From positions 1 to 23,526 of the forward strand of contig DAOWGJ010000015.1 of the NCBI GenBank assembly GCA_030637505.1: DNA of 23,526 nucleotides, read 5' to 3'. The position numbers and the translations under genes were made by a program. The notes under the pieces are model-generated. The model did no database searches. It saw only the letters and a program-made list of their open reading frames with translations, and was not told where the DNA came from. Position 1 is the first letter of the stretch. Each line of letters begins with the position of its first letter. Positions 7,813 through 15,482 of this stretch are shown piece by piece. Origin of the DNA: Holophagae bacterium. Lineage in GTDB: Bacteria; Acidobacteriota; Thermoanaerobaculia; Thermoanaerobaculales; Sulfomarinibacteraceae.

Positions 7813-8961
7813 CTACCCCTCGTCAGGGTCGAATGCAACATCTCCGAACTGGATCTGCACGCCCAGGGCGATGCCCCAGGAGGCCTCACGGGTTTCGAGT
7901 GGATCCTCTTGCGGCCAGGATACGCCGGTGCCGATGTCGCCGTAGAGCCATTCGCGGTGGAGGCGCCGCCTGAAGAAGACCCAGACACCATAATCCGAGA
8001 GGGTCACAGGGGCCTCGGTTTCGCCCTTGACCCACATTCGCGCGCCGACCGCCCGTCCCGTGGCGAGCTGACGGTAGGCGTTGACGCTGGCCCACCACTT
8101 GACGCCTTCGGTCACCTCCCCGTAGGTCGCGCTGGTCGAGGTCCTGATCAAGGTCTCTGATCGGGGCCTGTGTTCGAGGTCCAGATTGGTCGTGGTGCCA
8201 AACCCGTCCTCGAGGTACCAGAAGCCCGTCTGTCGGAAACGAAACAGAAAATTATCGCCCAGTTGGTGGTACCAGCGGTACTGCACCTTAGTGTAGGGAT
8301 CGGGCGGCCAATCGACCCGGACGCCGACACTGAGGTTGACGCGTTGTGCGCCCTTGTTCAACGGCGTATATCCCAATCCCACCATCCAAGATTCCTCGTC
8401 ATCCTCGCCGATCGGGCTGACGGGCCCCTGGGTCCCTTCGGAGTCTGTCAGAAATTCCTCGGGATTGAGTCGGCCGACGAAGAGCTTCATTTTCCGTTCG
8501 GCGTTGGGTAAATCAATATTGACGCGGCCCTTGAAGATCGGCTCGAATTGCTCGTACTCGGTCCATTTGAGATAGACCGAGACGGTGCCGAATGTGGTCG
8601 ATGCCTCGTCATGGGCCCTTGCGTCTCCGAAGAAGCTGTCGAACCAGCGGGAGGAGGCGCACACCGATGTGTAGAGTTTCTTGTCGACCTGGTCGATCAG
8701 TGTGCCCTCCAGGGTGGGGGGAGGACGGCAGGGGTCGACGGGCTTTTCTTCGGGTTGTTCGCCTTCGGAGAGTGCCTCTTCTTTGGTTTCCGGTTCGGAC
8801 ATGGTCTTGGGTTGCTCGGTCGGTGCGGTCTGCTCGATTTCTGTGGGTTCTTCTGGGGTGTCGCCGCCCGTGACGATGGTCGCTGGAATAACGATGGCCA
8901 GGACCGCCAGAGCGATGCCGATCAGCCGACCCGGGTGACTCTGGATTCTGCAGAAGGCCAA
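7813..8961 (-). CDS. Predicted outer-membrane beta-barrel protein, function unknown
   Basis: I do not recognise a named family. About 382 residues. Residues about 13-31 are a hydrophobic signal-like segment (LIGIALAVLAIVIPATIV). A Glu/Pro/Thr-rich linker to about residue 75 follows, then a region with alternating polar and aromatic strands (YLKWTEYEQFEPIFKGRVNI, WYHQLGDNFLFRFRQTGFWYL, GVWVFFRRRLHREW). It ends in short strands (SWGIALGVQIQFGDV). This pattern fits a barrel inserted in the outer membrane, without a visible POTRA or plug domain. The start is uncertain: the best candidate is a TTG at 8961, directly against a heptamer repeat, with no Shine-Dalgarno. The next ATG (MSEPETK) would lose the signal segment. 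It follows the ferritin-like gene by about 50 bases on the same strand. Confidence 0.75.
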   Translation of the reverse strand: MAFCRIQSHPGRLIGIALAVLAIVIPATIVTGGDTPEEPTEIEQTAPTEQPKTMSEPETKEEALSEGEQPEEKPVDPCRPPPTLEGTLIDQVDKKLYTSVCASSRWFDSFFGDARAHDEASTTFGTVSVYLKWTEYEQFEPIFKGRVNIDLPNAERKMKLFVGRLNPEEFLTDSEGTQGPVSPIGEDDEESWMVGLGYTPLNKGAQRVNLSVGVRVDWPPDPYTKVQYRWYHQLGDNFLFRFRQTGFWYLEDGFGTTTNLDLEHRPRSETLIRTSTSATYGEVTEGVKWWASVNAYRQLATGRAVGARMWVKGETEAPVTLSDYGVWVFFRRRLHREWLYGDIGTGVSWPQEDPLETREASWGIALGVQIQFGDVAFDPDEG

Positions 8962-8991
8962 GCTGATAGCTGATAGCTGAGAGCTGAGAGC
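8961..8991. repeat. Heptamer array (AGCTGAT/AGCTGAG)
   Basis: Four tandem 7-base units, AGCTGAT twice then AGCTGAG twice, plus AGC. It occupies most of the gap between the ferritin-like gene and the barrel-protein gene and touches the latter's presumed TTG start. It is related to the arrays at 3051-3194. Confidence 0.8.
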
Positions 8992-9014
8992 GGCCGGCGA
9001 AGCCGGCGTCTCCC

Positions 9015-9467
9015 CTACACCCCCTCCAGAATCCGGTCGTCGTACTCGATCTCGAAATGGAGCTTGTGCTTGGCCTCTTCTTGTGCAAGTTCGCTGAAGA
9101 TTGCAGCCAGACTCGGGTCGTCCGTTGCCTGGGCCAGCCGTGTGTAGAGCTGGAAGGCGACCTTTTCCGACTTCATCGCGAACACCAGGACCTCCTGGTA
9201 GTTCATGTGTTTGCTGATCTCCGGTTCAACAAGATCCTCGGTGATCTTGAGGTCGGCAATCTTTTCCATCTTGACCGGGGTGAGGTCTCCGGCCTTGACC
9301 TTCATCAGGCGGGCCTTGTGACGTCCCTCTTCGGCGGCAAATTCGAGAAAGGCCTCACGAATGCCCGGCCGTTCGACCGTGTTGGCCAGTTTCGAATACA
9401 TCTTGGCTGCCCGCTCTTCGCGCTCGATGGCAAAATCCAGAATCTCGTCGGCACTTGAAAACTGCAT
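9015..9467 (-). CDS. Ferritin-like / rubrerythrin-type di-iron protein
   Basis: 150 residues forming two helical pairs, each with a diiron ExxH motif: E47-x-x-H50 (AAEEGRHKARL) and E131-x-x-H134 (AQEEAKHKLHFE). The partner glutamates are in EREERAAKMY (about 15-24) and KSEKVAFQLY (about 99-108). No rubredoxin cysteines are present, so it is the short rubrerythrin form often linked to peroxide or oxygen protection or iron handling. It is cytosolic. The start is the ATG at 9467, with GGGGGAG just upstream at a tight 2-base spacing. It lies upstream of the barrel-protein gene on the same strand and divergent from the YitT-family gene. The exact substrate is unknown. Confidence 0.88.
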   Translation of the reverse strand: MQFSSADEILDFAIEREERAAKMYSKLANTVERPGIREAFLEFAAEEGRHKARLMKVKAGDLTPVKMEKIADLKITEDLVEPEISKHMNYQEVLVFAMKSEKVAFQLYTRLAQATDDPSLAAIFSELAQEEAKHKLHFEIEYDDRILEGV

Positions 9468-9524
9468 AACTCCCCCAAATCTCTATCGCCGGTTGATTGT
9501 CACTCAGCCGGTGTATTTTCTCAA

Positions 9525-9546
9525 GGCAATTCGTCTGACGACAAAC
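9525..9546. repeat. Decayed copy of the CAATTCGTC palindrome
   Basis: GCAATTCGTC-T-GACGA matches the first 16 positions of the perfect copy at 37-57, then diverges to CAAAC. It is located in the 155-base divergent gap between the ferritin-like and YitT-family genes. Confidence 0.5.
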
Positions 9547-9611
9547 AAGACTTGCCAACGGAGAGACCTTGTGCGATCATCCGCCGCCGCTGCGGCCGAG
9601 AGCCGCAGGTT

Positions 9612-9616
9612 GGAGG
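9612..9616 (+). promoter_or_regulatory. Ribosome binding site of the YitT-family gene
   Basis: GGAGG sits 6 bases before the ATG at 9623. It selects this start over the in-frame upstream ATG at 9569, whose extra residues (HPPPLRPRAAG) are not membrane-protein-like. Confidence 0.75.
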
Positions 9617-9622
9617 TTGATC

Positions 9623-10498
9623 ATGGTGTGGAAGTTGCCGGTTTCAGGGCGTTTTCGCGTTGTTGTTGACTACAGTCAGATCATTCTCGGAGCGACCCTC
9701 GTGGGGTTGGGGACCAACTGGTTCTTCGTGCCCAACAAGGTCGTATCCGGTGGGGTGACAGGTGTGTCGATTCTGTTGCACTACGCCTTCGACACGCCCG
9801 TCGGGTTGATCAACCTCCTGTTGAACATTCCGCTGATGATCATCGGGTGGCGCTGGGCCGGCGGGATGAAATTTCTGCTGCGGACTGCGGTCGCCGTGGT
9901 CGTCATGTCGGCCGTGATCGATATTACCGGGCCCTACTTGACGGTGCCGACCACTGACCGGCTGTTGGTGATCTGCTACGGCGGTCTTTTGGACGGGCTG
10001 GGCATTGCCCTGGTGTTCCGGGCGCGAGGTTCGACCGGAGGAACCGACGTGTTGGCCCGAATCGCACACCGGTTTTTCGGAATCGGGATTGGGCAGACGC
10101 TGCTGGCACTCAATCTCGTGATCTTTGCGGCTGCGGCGTTCCAGTTCGGCGCCGAGGCGGTGATGGTCGCCCTGGCCCTGGCCTTCGTCTCGGCTCGGGT
10201 CCTGGATACGGTTCTGACCGGTTTCTCGGTCTCCCGACAGGCGATGATCGTCACGTCGAGGCCCGGGGCGGTTCGGGATGCGATCTTTCGGCACCTCGGG
10301 CGGGGCGTGACCTTCATGCAAGCCAGCGGAGGATTCACCGGCACCTCGCGTCCGATGGTTTACGTCGTCGTCGCCGCCCACGAAGTGGCGCGCCTGAAGA
10401 TGAGGGTCAGCGAGGTCGACCCGAATGCATTCGTTGCTATCTCCAAGGCGCAGGAGGTCCTTGGAGAAGGGTTCGCTCCAACGATGCAGGGGGTTTGA
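9623..10498 (+). CDS. YitT-family integral membrane protein
   Basis: 291 residues. The N-terminal two thirds hold about five to six hydrophobic helices with the family's conserved blocks (GLGTNWFFVPNKVVSGGVTG near residue 25-45; RGSTGGTDVLARI near 135-147). The soluble C-terminal portion (about 205-290, including QASGGFTGTSRPMVYVVV) is the DUF2179-type domain usual in YitT proteins. It resides in the inner membrane. No transport substrate is established for the family to my knowledge. The gene is followed after 207 bases by the lipoyl-transferase gene, with a 150-bp repeat unit in the gap, so an operon is uncertain. Confidence 0.9.
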   Translation: MVWKLPVSGRFRVVVDYSQIILGATLVGLGTNWFFVPNKVVSGGVTGVSILLHYAFDTPVGLINLLLNIPLMIIGWRWAGGMKFLLRTAVAVVVMSAVIDITGPYLTVPTTDRLLVICYGGLLDGLGIALVFRARGSTGGTDVLARIAHRFFGIGIGQTLLALNLVIFAAAAFQFGAEAVMVALALAFVSARVLDTVLTGFSVSRQAMIVTSRPGAVRDAIFRHLGRGVTFMQASGGFTGTSRPMVYVVVAAHEVARLKMRVSEVDPNAFVAISKAQEVLGEGFAPTMQGV

Positions 10499-10525
10499 GG
10501 GGATCAGGGGTCAAATGGGTTGATC

Positions 10526-10675
10526 GTAGGGGCGGGTCCCCGTGCCCGCCCGTGCCAGGAAAGAGAGGCGCGTTGGTGATTGAGAGGCCACCGGACGGCG
10601 GCCCAAATCCATATTCGCATTTTCATTGATGGCGGATCACCTCCAACAAGGGCGGCCACAGGGAGCCGCCCCTAC
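10526..10675. repeat. 150-bp composite REP unit, family B (copy 1, inverted orientation)
   Basis: The left terminus is GTAGGGGCGGGTCCCCGTGC followed by CCGCCC. The right terminus is the inverted counterpart ending GCCGCCCCTAC. Total length is 150 bases. Read on the minus strand, the interior shares blocks with the unit at 12519-12669, notably CCTCTC-x2/3-ATCAC followed by AAC-x-CGC. It occupies most of the gap between the YitT-family gene and the lipoyl transferase, ending 30 bases before the latter's start. Confidence 0.75.
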
Positions 10676-10705
10676 AGATCCCCTCGGCCTTGATACCCTC
10701 CCCCC

Positions 10706-11455
10706 ATGAGCCCATCGTTCCCTTCCTGGCGTTTGGTCATCGATGGCGATCATTCGGGCGCCGAGAACATGGTGCGGGATGTCGCGATGCTGGAGGCCGT
10801 GATCACAGGACAGGCCCCTCCAACCCTTCGCCTCTACGGCTGGTCGCCACCGTGTCTGAGCCTCGGGAGGCACCAGGGCGAGGATGCGGCTGATGTCGAT
10901 TTCTGCCGCAGGGAAGGCATCGATGTCGTCAGGCGCCCGACCGGCGGTCGGGCTGTTCTCCACCACCTGGAGCTGACCTATTCGGTCGTCGCACCCCTGG
11001 GTCAGGGCCCACTGCCCCGTCCGTTGCAGGACGCTTACCGAACGGTGTGCTTGGCGCTGGTCGGTGCCGTCCGTTCCTTCGGCATCGATGCCGAACTGAC
11101 CGGAGGTGACGTCAACCTCTCCCTGCCCGGTCCCCGGACGAAGGTGCCGTGCTTCGAGGCGCCGGCGGGAGGCGAGGTCGTCGTCGCCGGCCGCAAGCTG
11201 ATCGGCTCGTCGATGCGGGCACGACAGGGCCACATTCTGCAGCACGGCGCGATTCTGTTGGATTGGGACGGGCGCCTTCAGGCCGGGGCGATGGGGTTGG
11301 TCGACGATTCTACGCTTCGACCCCATGTGACCACCTTCGCCGAGCAACTGGGTGCAGTGCCGCCTCGGGTCAGGCTTGAGCAGGCGTTGGCGTCGGCCTT
11401 GAAGAATGCGCTATCGGTAGAGTTGGTTCGAGGAGGATATACTGATCATCTCTGA
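10706..11455 (+). CDS. Octanoyl/lipoyl protein transferase (LplA/LipM family)
   Basis: 249 residues, a single BPL/LplA/LipB catalytic domain that moves an octanoyl or lipoyl group onto the lysine of lipoyl domains of 2-oxoacid dehydrogenases or GcvH. Seen: RRPTGGRAVLHHLELTYSVV (76-95), the substrate-binding loop, and GRKLIGSS (162-169) with the family lysine K164. C149 in VPCFEAP aligns with where the B. subtilis octanoyltransferase LipM has its catalytic Cys (about 150). The C-terminal accessory domain of true LplA ligases is missing. I therefore favour a LipM-like transferase over an ATP-using ligase. The start is the ATG at 10706 (MSPSFPSWRLV); no clear Shine-Dalgarno is visible. Confidence 0.88.
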   Translation: MSPSFPSWRLVIDGDHSGAENMVRDVAMLEAVITGQAPPTLRLYGWSPPCLSLGRHQGEDAADVDFCRREGIDVVRRPTGGRAVLHHLELTYSVVAPLGQGPLPRPLQDAYRTVCLALVGAVRSFGIDAELTGGDVNLSLPGPRTKVPCFEAPAGGEVVVAGRKLIGSSMRARQGHILQHGAILLDWDGRLQAGAMGLVDDSTLRPHVTTFAEQLGAVPPRVRLEQALASALKNALSVELVRGGYTDHL

Positions 11456-11456
11456 T

Positions 11457-11472
11457 GGTGATTGCCATCACC
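11457..11472 (+). other. Small hairpin just after the lipoyl-transferase stop
   Basis: GGTGAT and ATCACC flank a TGCC loop, starting 2 bases after the stop codon. It has no T tract, so it is not a classic intrinsic terminator, but it could define an mRNA 3' end. Confidence 0.35.
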
Positions 11473-11527
11473 AAAACGAGCACACAACCCTGTAGTCTTG
11501 AGACATATGGTCGAGGTGGGGGGTCCG

Positions 11528-12499
11528 ATGAGACACTGTAGCGTTGTTTGTAGTGTTGTTCTCGTGTTTGTCCTGGGAGGAATAACCGCCGACGCCCAGA
11601 TTGTGATTGACCATGAGTGCCGTGACTTGGGGCAAATCCCCGGGAGTTGGATCACCCAGGCCCAGGCCGACCATCACATTGCCTACCAACACTCCAGTCA
11701 CGGCTCGCAGTTGATCACAGGGCTCAACGCCCTGCAGGCATTCCCGCCGTTCGGTGACACCTACAGGTGGTCGGACGACGGTTCGGTCGGTCTGGACCTT
11801 GATGACTACGGGATCCAAGTCGAGGGCCCCGAGGGCTGCTATGTGCTCGATCTTGGCTACGACAACACCGATGTCGATGGCGTTACGGACTGGGCAAACT
11901 GCACGAGGGATTTCCTCGATCTCCCGGCCAATGACCACATCAACGTCATCGTGTGGTCGTGGTGTTCGATCGACTGGCATGACGCCCAACTCTACGTCGA
12001 CAACATGGAAATTCTGATTGCGGAGTACCCGGACGTGCATTTTGTCTTCATGACCGGGCACGCCCAGGGCCAGGGCGAAGACATGACGCCGAACCGCGTG
12101 CACTACAACAACCAGTTGATCCGCCAGCACTGCGCCGATCACGGCCGCATTCTGTTCGATTTTGCCGACATCGAGGCCTTCGACCCTGACACGACCTACT
12201 TCTGGGATCTGGCGATGTGGGATAACCTGAACTACTCAGGGGGCAACTGGGCCGTCGAATGGATTGCCGCCAACCTGAACTCCGAATTGGCCCAACTGAC
12301 GACCGGCGACGGAGTGGACGGCTATGACGGGTGCTCCGGTTGTGCCCACTCCGACATCCCCTCGGATGCCAACCTCAACTGTGTGCTCAAGGGGCGGGCG
12401 ACCTGGTGGCTGATGGCCCGTCTGGCGGGCTGGCCCGGGCCGGAGACCCTCTTCGCCGATGGGTTTGAGTCGGGGGATACGTCGGGATGGGATGAGTGA
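11528..12499 (+). CDS. Secreted SGNH-like protein of unknown function with FADGFE tail
   Basis: 323 residues. The signal peptide is residues 1-23 (MRHCSVVCSVVLVFVLGG, then ADAQ cleavage region). The body has HSSHGSQL at 55-62, FMTGHAQGQGED near 174-185 and ILFDFADIEAFDPD further on. These blocks recall uncharacterised SGNH-type secreted proteins, but I see no classical GDSL motif and give no enzymatic function. Next come a Cys-containing segment (DGCSGCAHSD) and an amphipathic stretch (VLKGRATWWLMARLAGW). The protein ends LFADGFESGDTSGWDE. The start is the ATG at 11528, with GAGGTGGGGGG just upstream; earlier in-frame ATGs would bury the signal peptide. It is followed by the secreted deiminase, which has the same tail. 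Confidence 0.8.
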   Translation: MRHCSVVCSVVLVFVLGGITADAQIVIDHECRDLGQIPGSWITQAQADHHIAYQHSSHGSQLITGLNALQAFPPFGDTYRWSDDGSVGLDLDDYGIQVEGPEGCYVLDLGYDNTDVDGVTDWANCTRDFLDLPANDHINVIVWSWCSIDWHDAQLYVDNMEILIAEYPDVHFVFMTGHAQGQGEDMTPNRVHYNNQLIRQHCADHGRILFDFADIEAFDPDTTYFWDLAMWDNLNYSGGNWAVEWIAANLNSELAQLTTGDGVDGYDGCSGCAHSDIPSDANLNCVLKGRATWWLMARLAGWPGPETLFADGFESGDTSGWDE

Positions 12500-12518
12500 C
12501 GGCGGGGTTGAAGGGTTT

Positions 12519-12669
12519 GTAGGGGCGGGCCCCCGCGCCCGCCCTTATTGGTCATCACCCGACATTCAGGGCCTTTGCTGATCTGGATTCAGACCCCCCT
12601 GCAGTAGCCTCTCTGATCACAACCCGCTCCTTGGGTCTGACACGGGCGGGCACGGGGACCCGCCCCTAC
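12519..12669. repeat. 150-bp composite REP unit, family B (copy 2, reference orientation)
   Basis: 151 bases bounded by GTAGGGGCGGGCCCCC and the inverted end GGGGACCCGCCCCTAC. The interior carries GATCTGGATTC (12580-12590), CCTGCAGTAGCCTCTC and GGGTCTGACACGGGCGGG. These align with the minus-strand interior of the unit at 16674-16821. It fills the gap before the deiminase gene and ends 29 bases before its ATG. Confidence 0.8.
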
Positions 12670-12688
12670 TGTATGCTGTCTCGCGTTT

Positions 12689-12693
12689 GGAGG
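12689..12693 (+). promoter_or_regulatory. Ribosome binding site of the deiminase gene
   Basis: GGAGG sits 5 bases before the ATG at 12699. It overlaps the alternative TTG start at 12687 and favours the ATG. Confidence 0.75.
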
Positions 12694-12698
12694 CGTGC

Positions 12699-13892
12699 AT
12701 GCATCGTTGGGTCATCGTGTTGGTCATCGGAATCCTGGTGCCGGGAGTCCTTGGCGCCGGCGAGGCCAAGAGGGTGCCTCAGGAGTATTTGGATTCAATC
12801 GTCGATGACGATCCGAATCCTTTGCCGCGGGGCTTGGCGCCGGGCGAGACGGTTCCGGTTCTTGACTGGGCCGATCGTATCCCGCTGACGCCGCCCACCG
12901 GAACTGTGAGAACGCCGCCGGAATACGCCCTCAATGACGGCATGTTGATCCGCTGGGGTTCATTCAACGCACTGCTGACCGAGATGACCGTAGGGGTGAC
13001 CACCGGCACCGATGCCACTATTTGGGTCGTCGTCAGTTCCGGCCTCCTGTCCTCAGCGACGACGACGCTCTCCGGGGCAGGGGCGAATATGGACCAGGTC
13101 GAGTTCATCATTTACTCCGCGGATTCGGTGTGGATTCGTGATTACGGTCCGCGTTTCATCTCGGAAGACGGTGCTCGCTCAATCGTCGACCACACCTACA
13201 ACCGGAGCCGGCCCAATGACAATGCGTTCCCCGATCACCTGACTACCTTGTGGGGTGAGATGCAGTACGACATCCCCCTGGTGCACGGCGGCGGCAACTT
13301 TCACCTCTTCGGTGATGGCGAGGCCTTCATGACCGAGCTGATTCTCGACGAGAATTCGGGCTTGACCGCCCAGGATGTCGAGGATCTCTTCATGGACTAC
13401 GAGGGCCTGGATCTGACGATCATGCCGCCCTTCCCAACCTGGTACGACTCGACACAACACATCGACATGTGGATGCTGCCCGTGGCCGACCGCGAGGTGA
13501 TCATCGGCGAGTATCCGGCGAGTGACAGCCAGGTCTATTCGGTGACCGAGGATGCCGTGACCCTGCTCGAGGGCCGGGGCTACACGGTGCACCGGACCCC
13601 GGGATGGAGTTCCGGCGGAACCCACTACACCTACACCAACTCGGTCGTGATCAACGAGGTCGTGCTCGCTTGCCAGTTCGCTAACGCCAACCCCGGCTAT
13701 GCCGACGAGGACGCCGCCGCTGTCGCGACCTTCGAGGCGATCTACCCTGACCGGCAGATCGTGCCGGTCGACTGCTCGGCCATCATCGGGTACTCGGGCG
13801 CCATCCATTGCATCGTCATGCACGTGCCCGACGTTGAGCCGCCGCTGTTTGCAGACGGTTTCGAGACGGGTGATACGTCAGCCTGGCAGTAA
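12699..13892 (+). CDS. Secreted peptidylarginine/agmatine deiminase-family enzyme
   Basis: 397 residues with a signal peptide (1-20, MHRWVIVLVIGILVPGVLG). The guanidino-group-modifying fold is indicated by all expected catalytic blocks: WIRDYGP (W145, R147, D148), HGGGNF (a substrate loop), HIDMWM (H254, D256), GGTHYTYTNS (N314) and IHCIVMHVP (nucleophile C371). The likely reaction is hydrolysis of the guanidinium of arginine or an arginine-like compound to citrulline plus ammonia. Export argues for protein or peptide substrates, as in Porphyromonas PPAD, rather than cytosolic agmatine. The C-terminus is LFADGFETGDTSAWQ, shared with three neighbours. It has no Ig-like domain or Por-type C-terminal domain. 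The M4 and S8 peptidases nearby could act on the same extracellular proteins. Confidence 0.85.
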   Translation: MHRWVIVLVIGILVPGVLGAGEAKRVPQEYLDSIVDDDPNPLPRGLAPGETVPVLDWADRIPLTPPTGTVRTPPEYALNDGMLIRWGSFNALLTEMTVGVTTGTDATIWVVVSSGLLSSATTTLSGAGANMDQVEFIIYSADSVWIRDYGPRFISEDGARSIVDHTYNRSRPNDNAFPDHLTTLWGEMQYDIPLVHGGGNFHLFGDGEAFMTELILDENSGLTAQDVEDLFMDYEGLDLTIMPPFPTWYDSTQHIDMWMLPVADREVIIGEYPASDSQVYSVTEDAVTLLEGRGYTVHRTPGWSSGGTHYTYTNSVVINEVVLACQFANANPGYADEDAAAVATFEAIYPDRQIVPVDCSAIIGYSGAIHCIVMHVPDVEPPLFADGFETGDTSAWQ

Positions 13893-13902
13893 TCTGTTAC
13901 CT

Positions 13903-13972
13903 GTAGGGTGGGCCTTGGCCCACCAATCGCTTGATGTGCTGACTGACAATGGTGGGCCAAGGCCCACCCTAC
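13903..13972. repeat. 70-bp composite REP unit, family A (copy 1)
   Basis: GTAGGGTGGGCC-TT-GGCCCACC at the left and its inverted counterpart GGTGGGCC-AA-GGCCCACCCTAC at the right. About 25 bases lie between them. It fills the convergent gap between the deiminase gene and the ampG-like gene. The interior aligns with the reverse complement of the unit at 19225-19293. Confidence 0.85.
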
Positions 13973-13994
13973 AGCGGTCGCACCGCCTCTTGGC

Positions 13995-15482
13995 CTACCC
14001 GCCGTCGGCAGCAGTTTTCCCATCCAAATACGGCAGGAAGAAGATCAGCGCCATGCCGGGCACGGTGGCGGCGAACGTGAAGGCGAAGAAGGTCTGGAAT
14101 CCCCACGCCTCTGCGATGAAGCCGCTGAGAACTCCTGACAGCGTGAAGCTGACGCTCATCAAGGCTGAGAGAATGGCGTAGTGGGCCGCCTTGTGCCCCG
14201 GTTTGCAGCATCGCATCAGGTAGACCATGAAGACCGCGGTACCGAAGCCGGAACCGATATTTTCGACGGTGATGACGGCGGTCAGCAGCCTGAAGCTGGG
14301 GAGCCCGAGTTCAGGGTGGCCGATCAGGTGTTCATACCGGCCCGCAACAGCCATGTAGAGCAGGTTGAGGGTGTTTTGGGCGATAACAAAGGGCCAGATC
14401 CACCGCCGGAGCCCGTATTTGGCGATGACATAGCCGCCGAGCATCGTCGCGCCGATCATCGCCCAGATGGCGATGCTGTTGGCCCAGCCGAACTGTTCAG
14501 GCGTCATGCCGATCTCGCGAAGGAAGGCGTAGCGCATCTTGAGTAAGAACGACTCGCCGGTGCGTAGAAATATTACGAACGCCAGGATCACGCCGATGCG
14601 GGGCTGGTCGAGGAAATCGACGAAGGCGCCGGCGTAGTACGATTGGCTTGACGACAGACTACGCTTCAGCAGGGGCACGAAAGCCAGCAGAACCAACAGG
14701 GCGATCAGCAACACCAGGCCAATCCATCCGCTGGCCGAAACGGCCTTCAGTGGGGAGGCGGCGATGGCGTCCTGGATTGGGTCTGAGCCGATGATGAGCT
14801 TGATTCCGGCCACGGCAATGGCGATGACGATGCCGATCATCAAGGTCTTGAAGGTCAGGAGCCTTGAAAAAAGTTCGCTGAACGTTCGTTCTTCAGTCTC
14901 GATTCGAGGGAGGAAGATCAGGTGATACAGCGTCAAGAGCAGCATCACCAGAGCGACGACCAGCAGGGTTGGGAACCAGCCCCAGCGGCCGTAGAGGATA
15001 AATGCCGGGCCGGCGACCAGGAAGACTGCCACTCGGAAGGCCATTGCGCGGAAGCCGACGTATTTCGACTGGCCGTCGGTGTCCAGCGCCTCCAGGTAGT
15101 AGCCGTCGATGGCGATATCGTGCGTTGCCGCAAAGAAGGCCAGGATGATAAAGAGGATCGAGGAGGTGATCAGGACGTGACTGATGGTCGTCGATAGGGC
15201 CAGCAACACCAGGAGCCCGGTGATGGCGATCTCGATACGCACCAGCCACGAGCGCTTGGTCGCATAACGATCGAGGAAAGGCCCCCACAGGAATTTGAGA
15301 TTCCACGGGAGGTGGAAGAGCGAGGTCAGGCCGATCATCTGGAGGCTTGCGCCCATTTCCTTGAAGATGGCCTCGGCCAGTTGGTGGACCACAGCGTAGG
15401 GGTAGCCCTGACCGAAGTAGGTGGTCGACACCCAGGTTGCGGGGTGACGGACGATCCTGTGCCAGAGCCTATTTCGCTTCAT
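13995..15482 (-). CDS. AmpG-like MFS permease (muropeptide or acyl-CoA type)
   Basis: 495 residues with about 12 to 14 transmembrane helices. The blocks typical of AmpG and the related PAT/acetyl-CoA transporter branch are visible. GQGYPYAVVHQLAEAIFKE and GLTSLFHLPWNLKFLWGPFLDRY occupy about residues 24-75, and ATHDIAIDGYYLEAL lies near residue 120-135. AmpG imports anhydromuropeptides from the periplasm for cell-wall recycling, and that is the likely role. The start is the ATG at 15482, which overlaps the TGA of the upstream MFS gene as ATGA, so the two are translationally coupled. No recycling enzyme or beta-lactamase gene lies next to it, so the substrate is inferred from family alone. Confidence 0.85.
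   Translation of the reverse strand: MKRNRLWHRIVRHPATWVSTTYFGQGYPYAVVHQLAEAIFKEMGASLQMIGLTSLFHLPWNLKFLWGPFLDRYATKRSWLVRIEIAITGLLVLLALSTTISHVLITSSILFIILAFFAATHDIAIDGYYLEALDTDGQSKYVGFRAMAFRVAVFLVAGPAFILYGRWGWFPTLLVVALVMLLLTLYHLIFLPRIETEERTFSELFSRLLTFKTLMIGIVIAIAVAGIKLIIGSDPIQDAIAASPLKAVSASGWIGLVLLIALLVLLAFVPLLKRSLSSSQSYYAGAFVDFLDQPRIGVILAFVIFLRTGESFLLKMRYAFLREIGMTPEQFGWANSIAIWAMIGATMLGGYVIAKYGLRRWIWPFVIAQNTLNLLYMAVAGRYEHLIGHPELGLPSFRLLTAVITVENIGSGFGTAVFMVYLMRCCKPGHKAAHYAILSALMSVSFTLSGVLSGFIAEAWGFQTFFAFTFAATVPGMALIFFLPYLDGKTAADGG

Noticed and set aside
12322..12558. Small minus-strand frame beginning in the 12519 repeat
   Set aside because: Composed of antisense sequence and translated repeat; no independent support.
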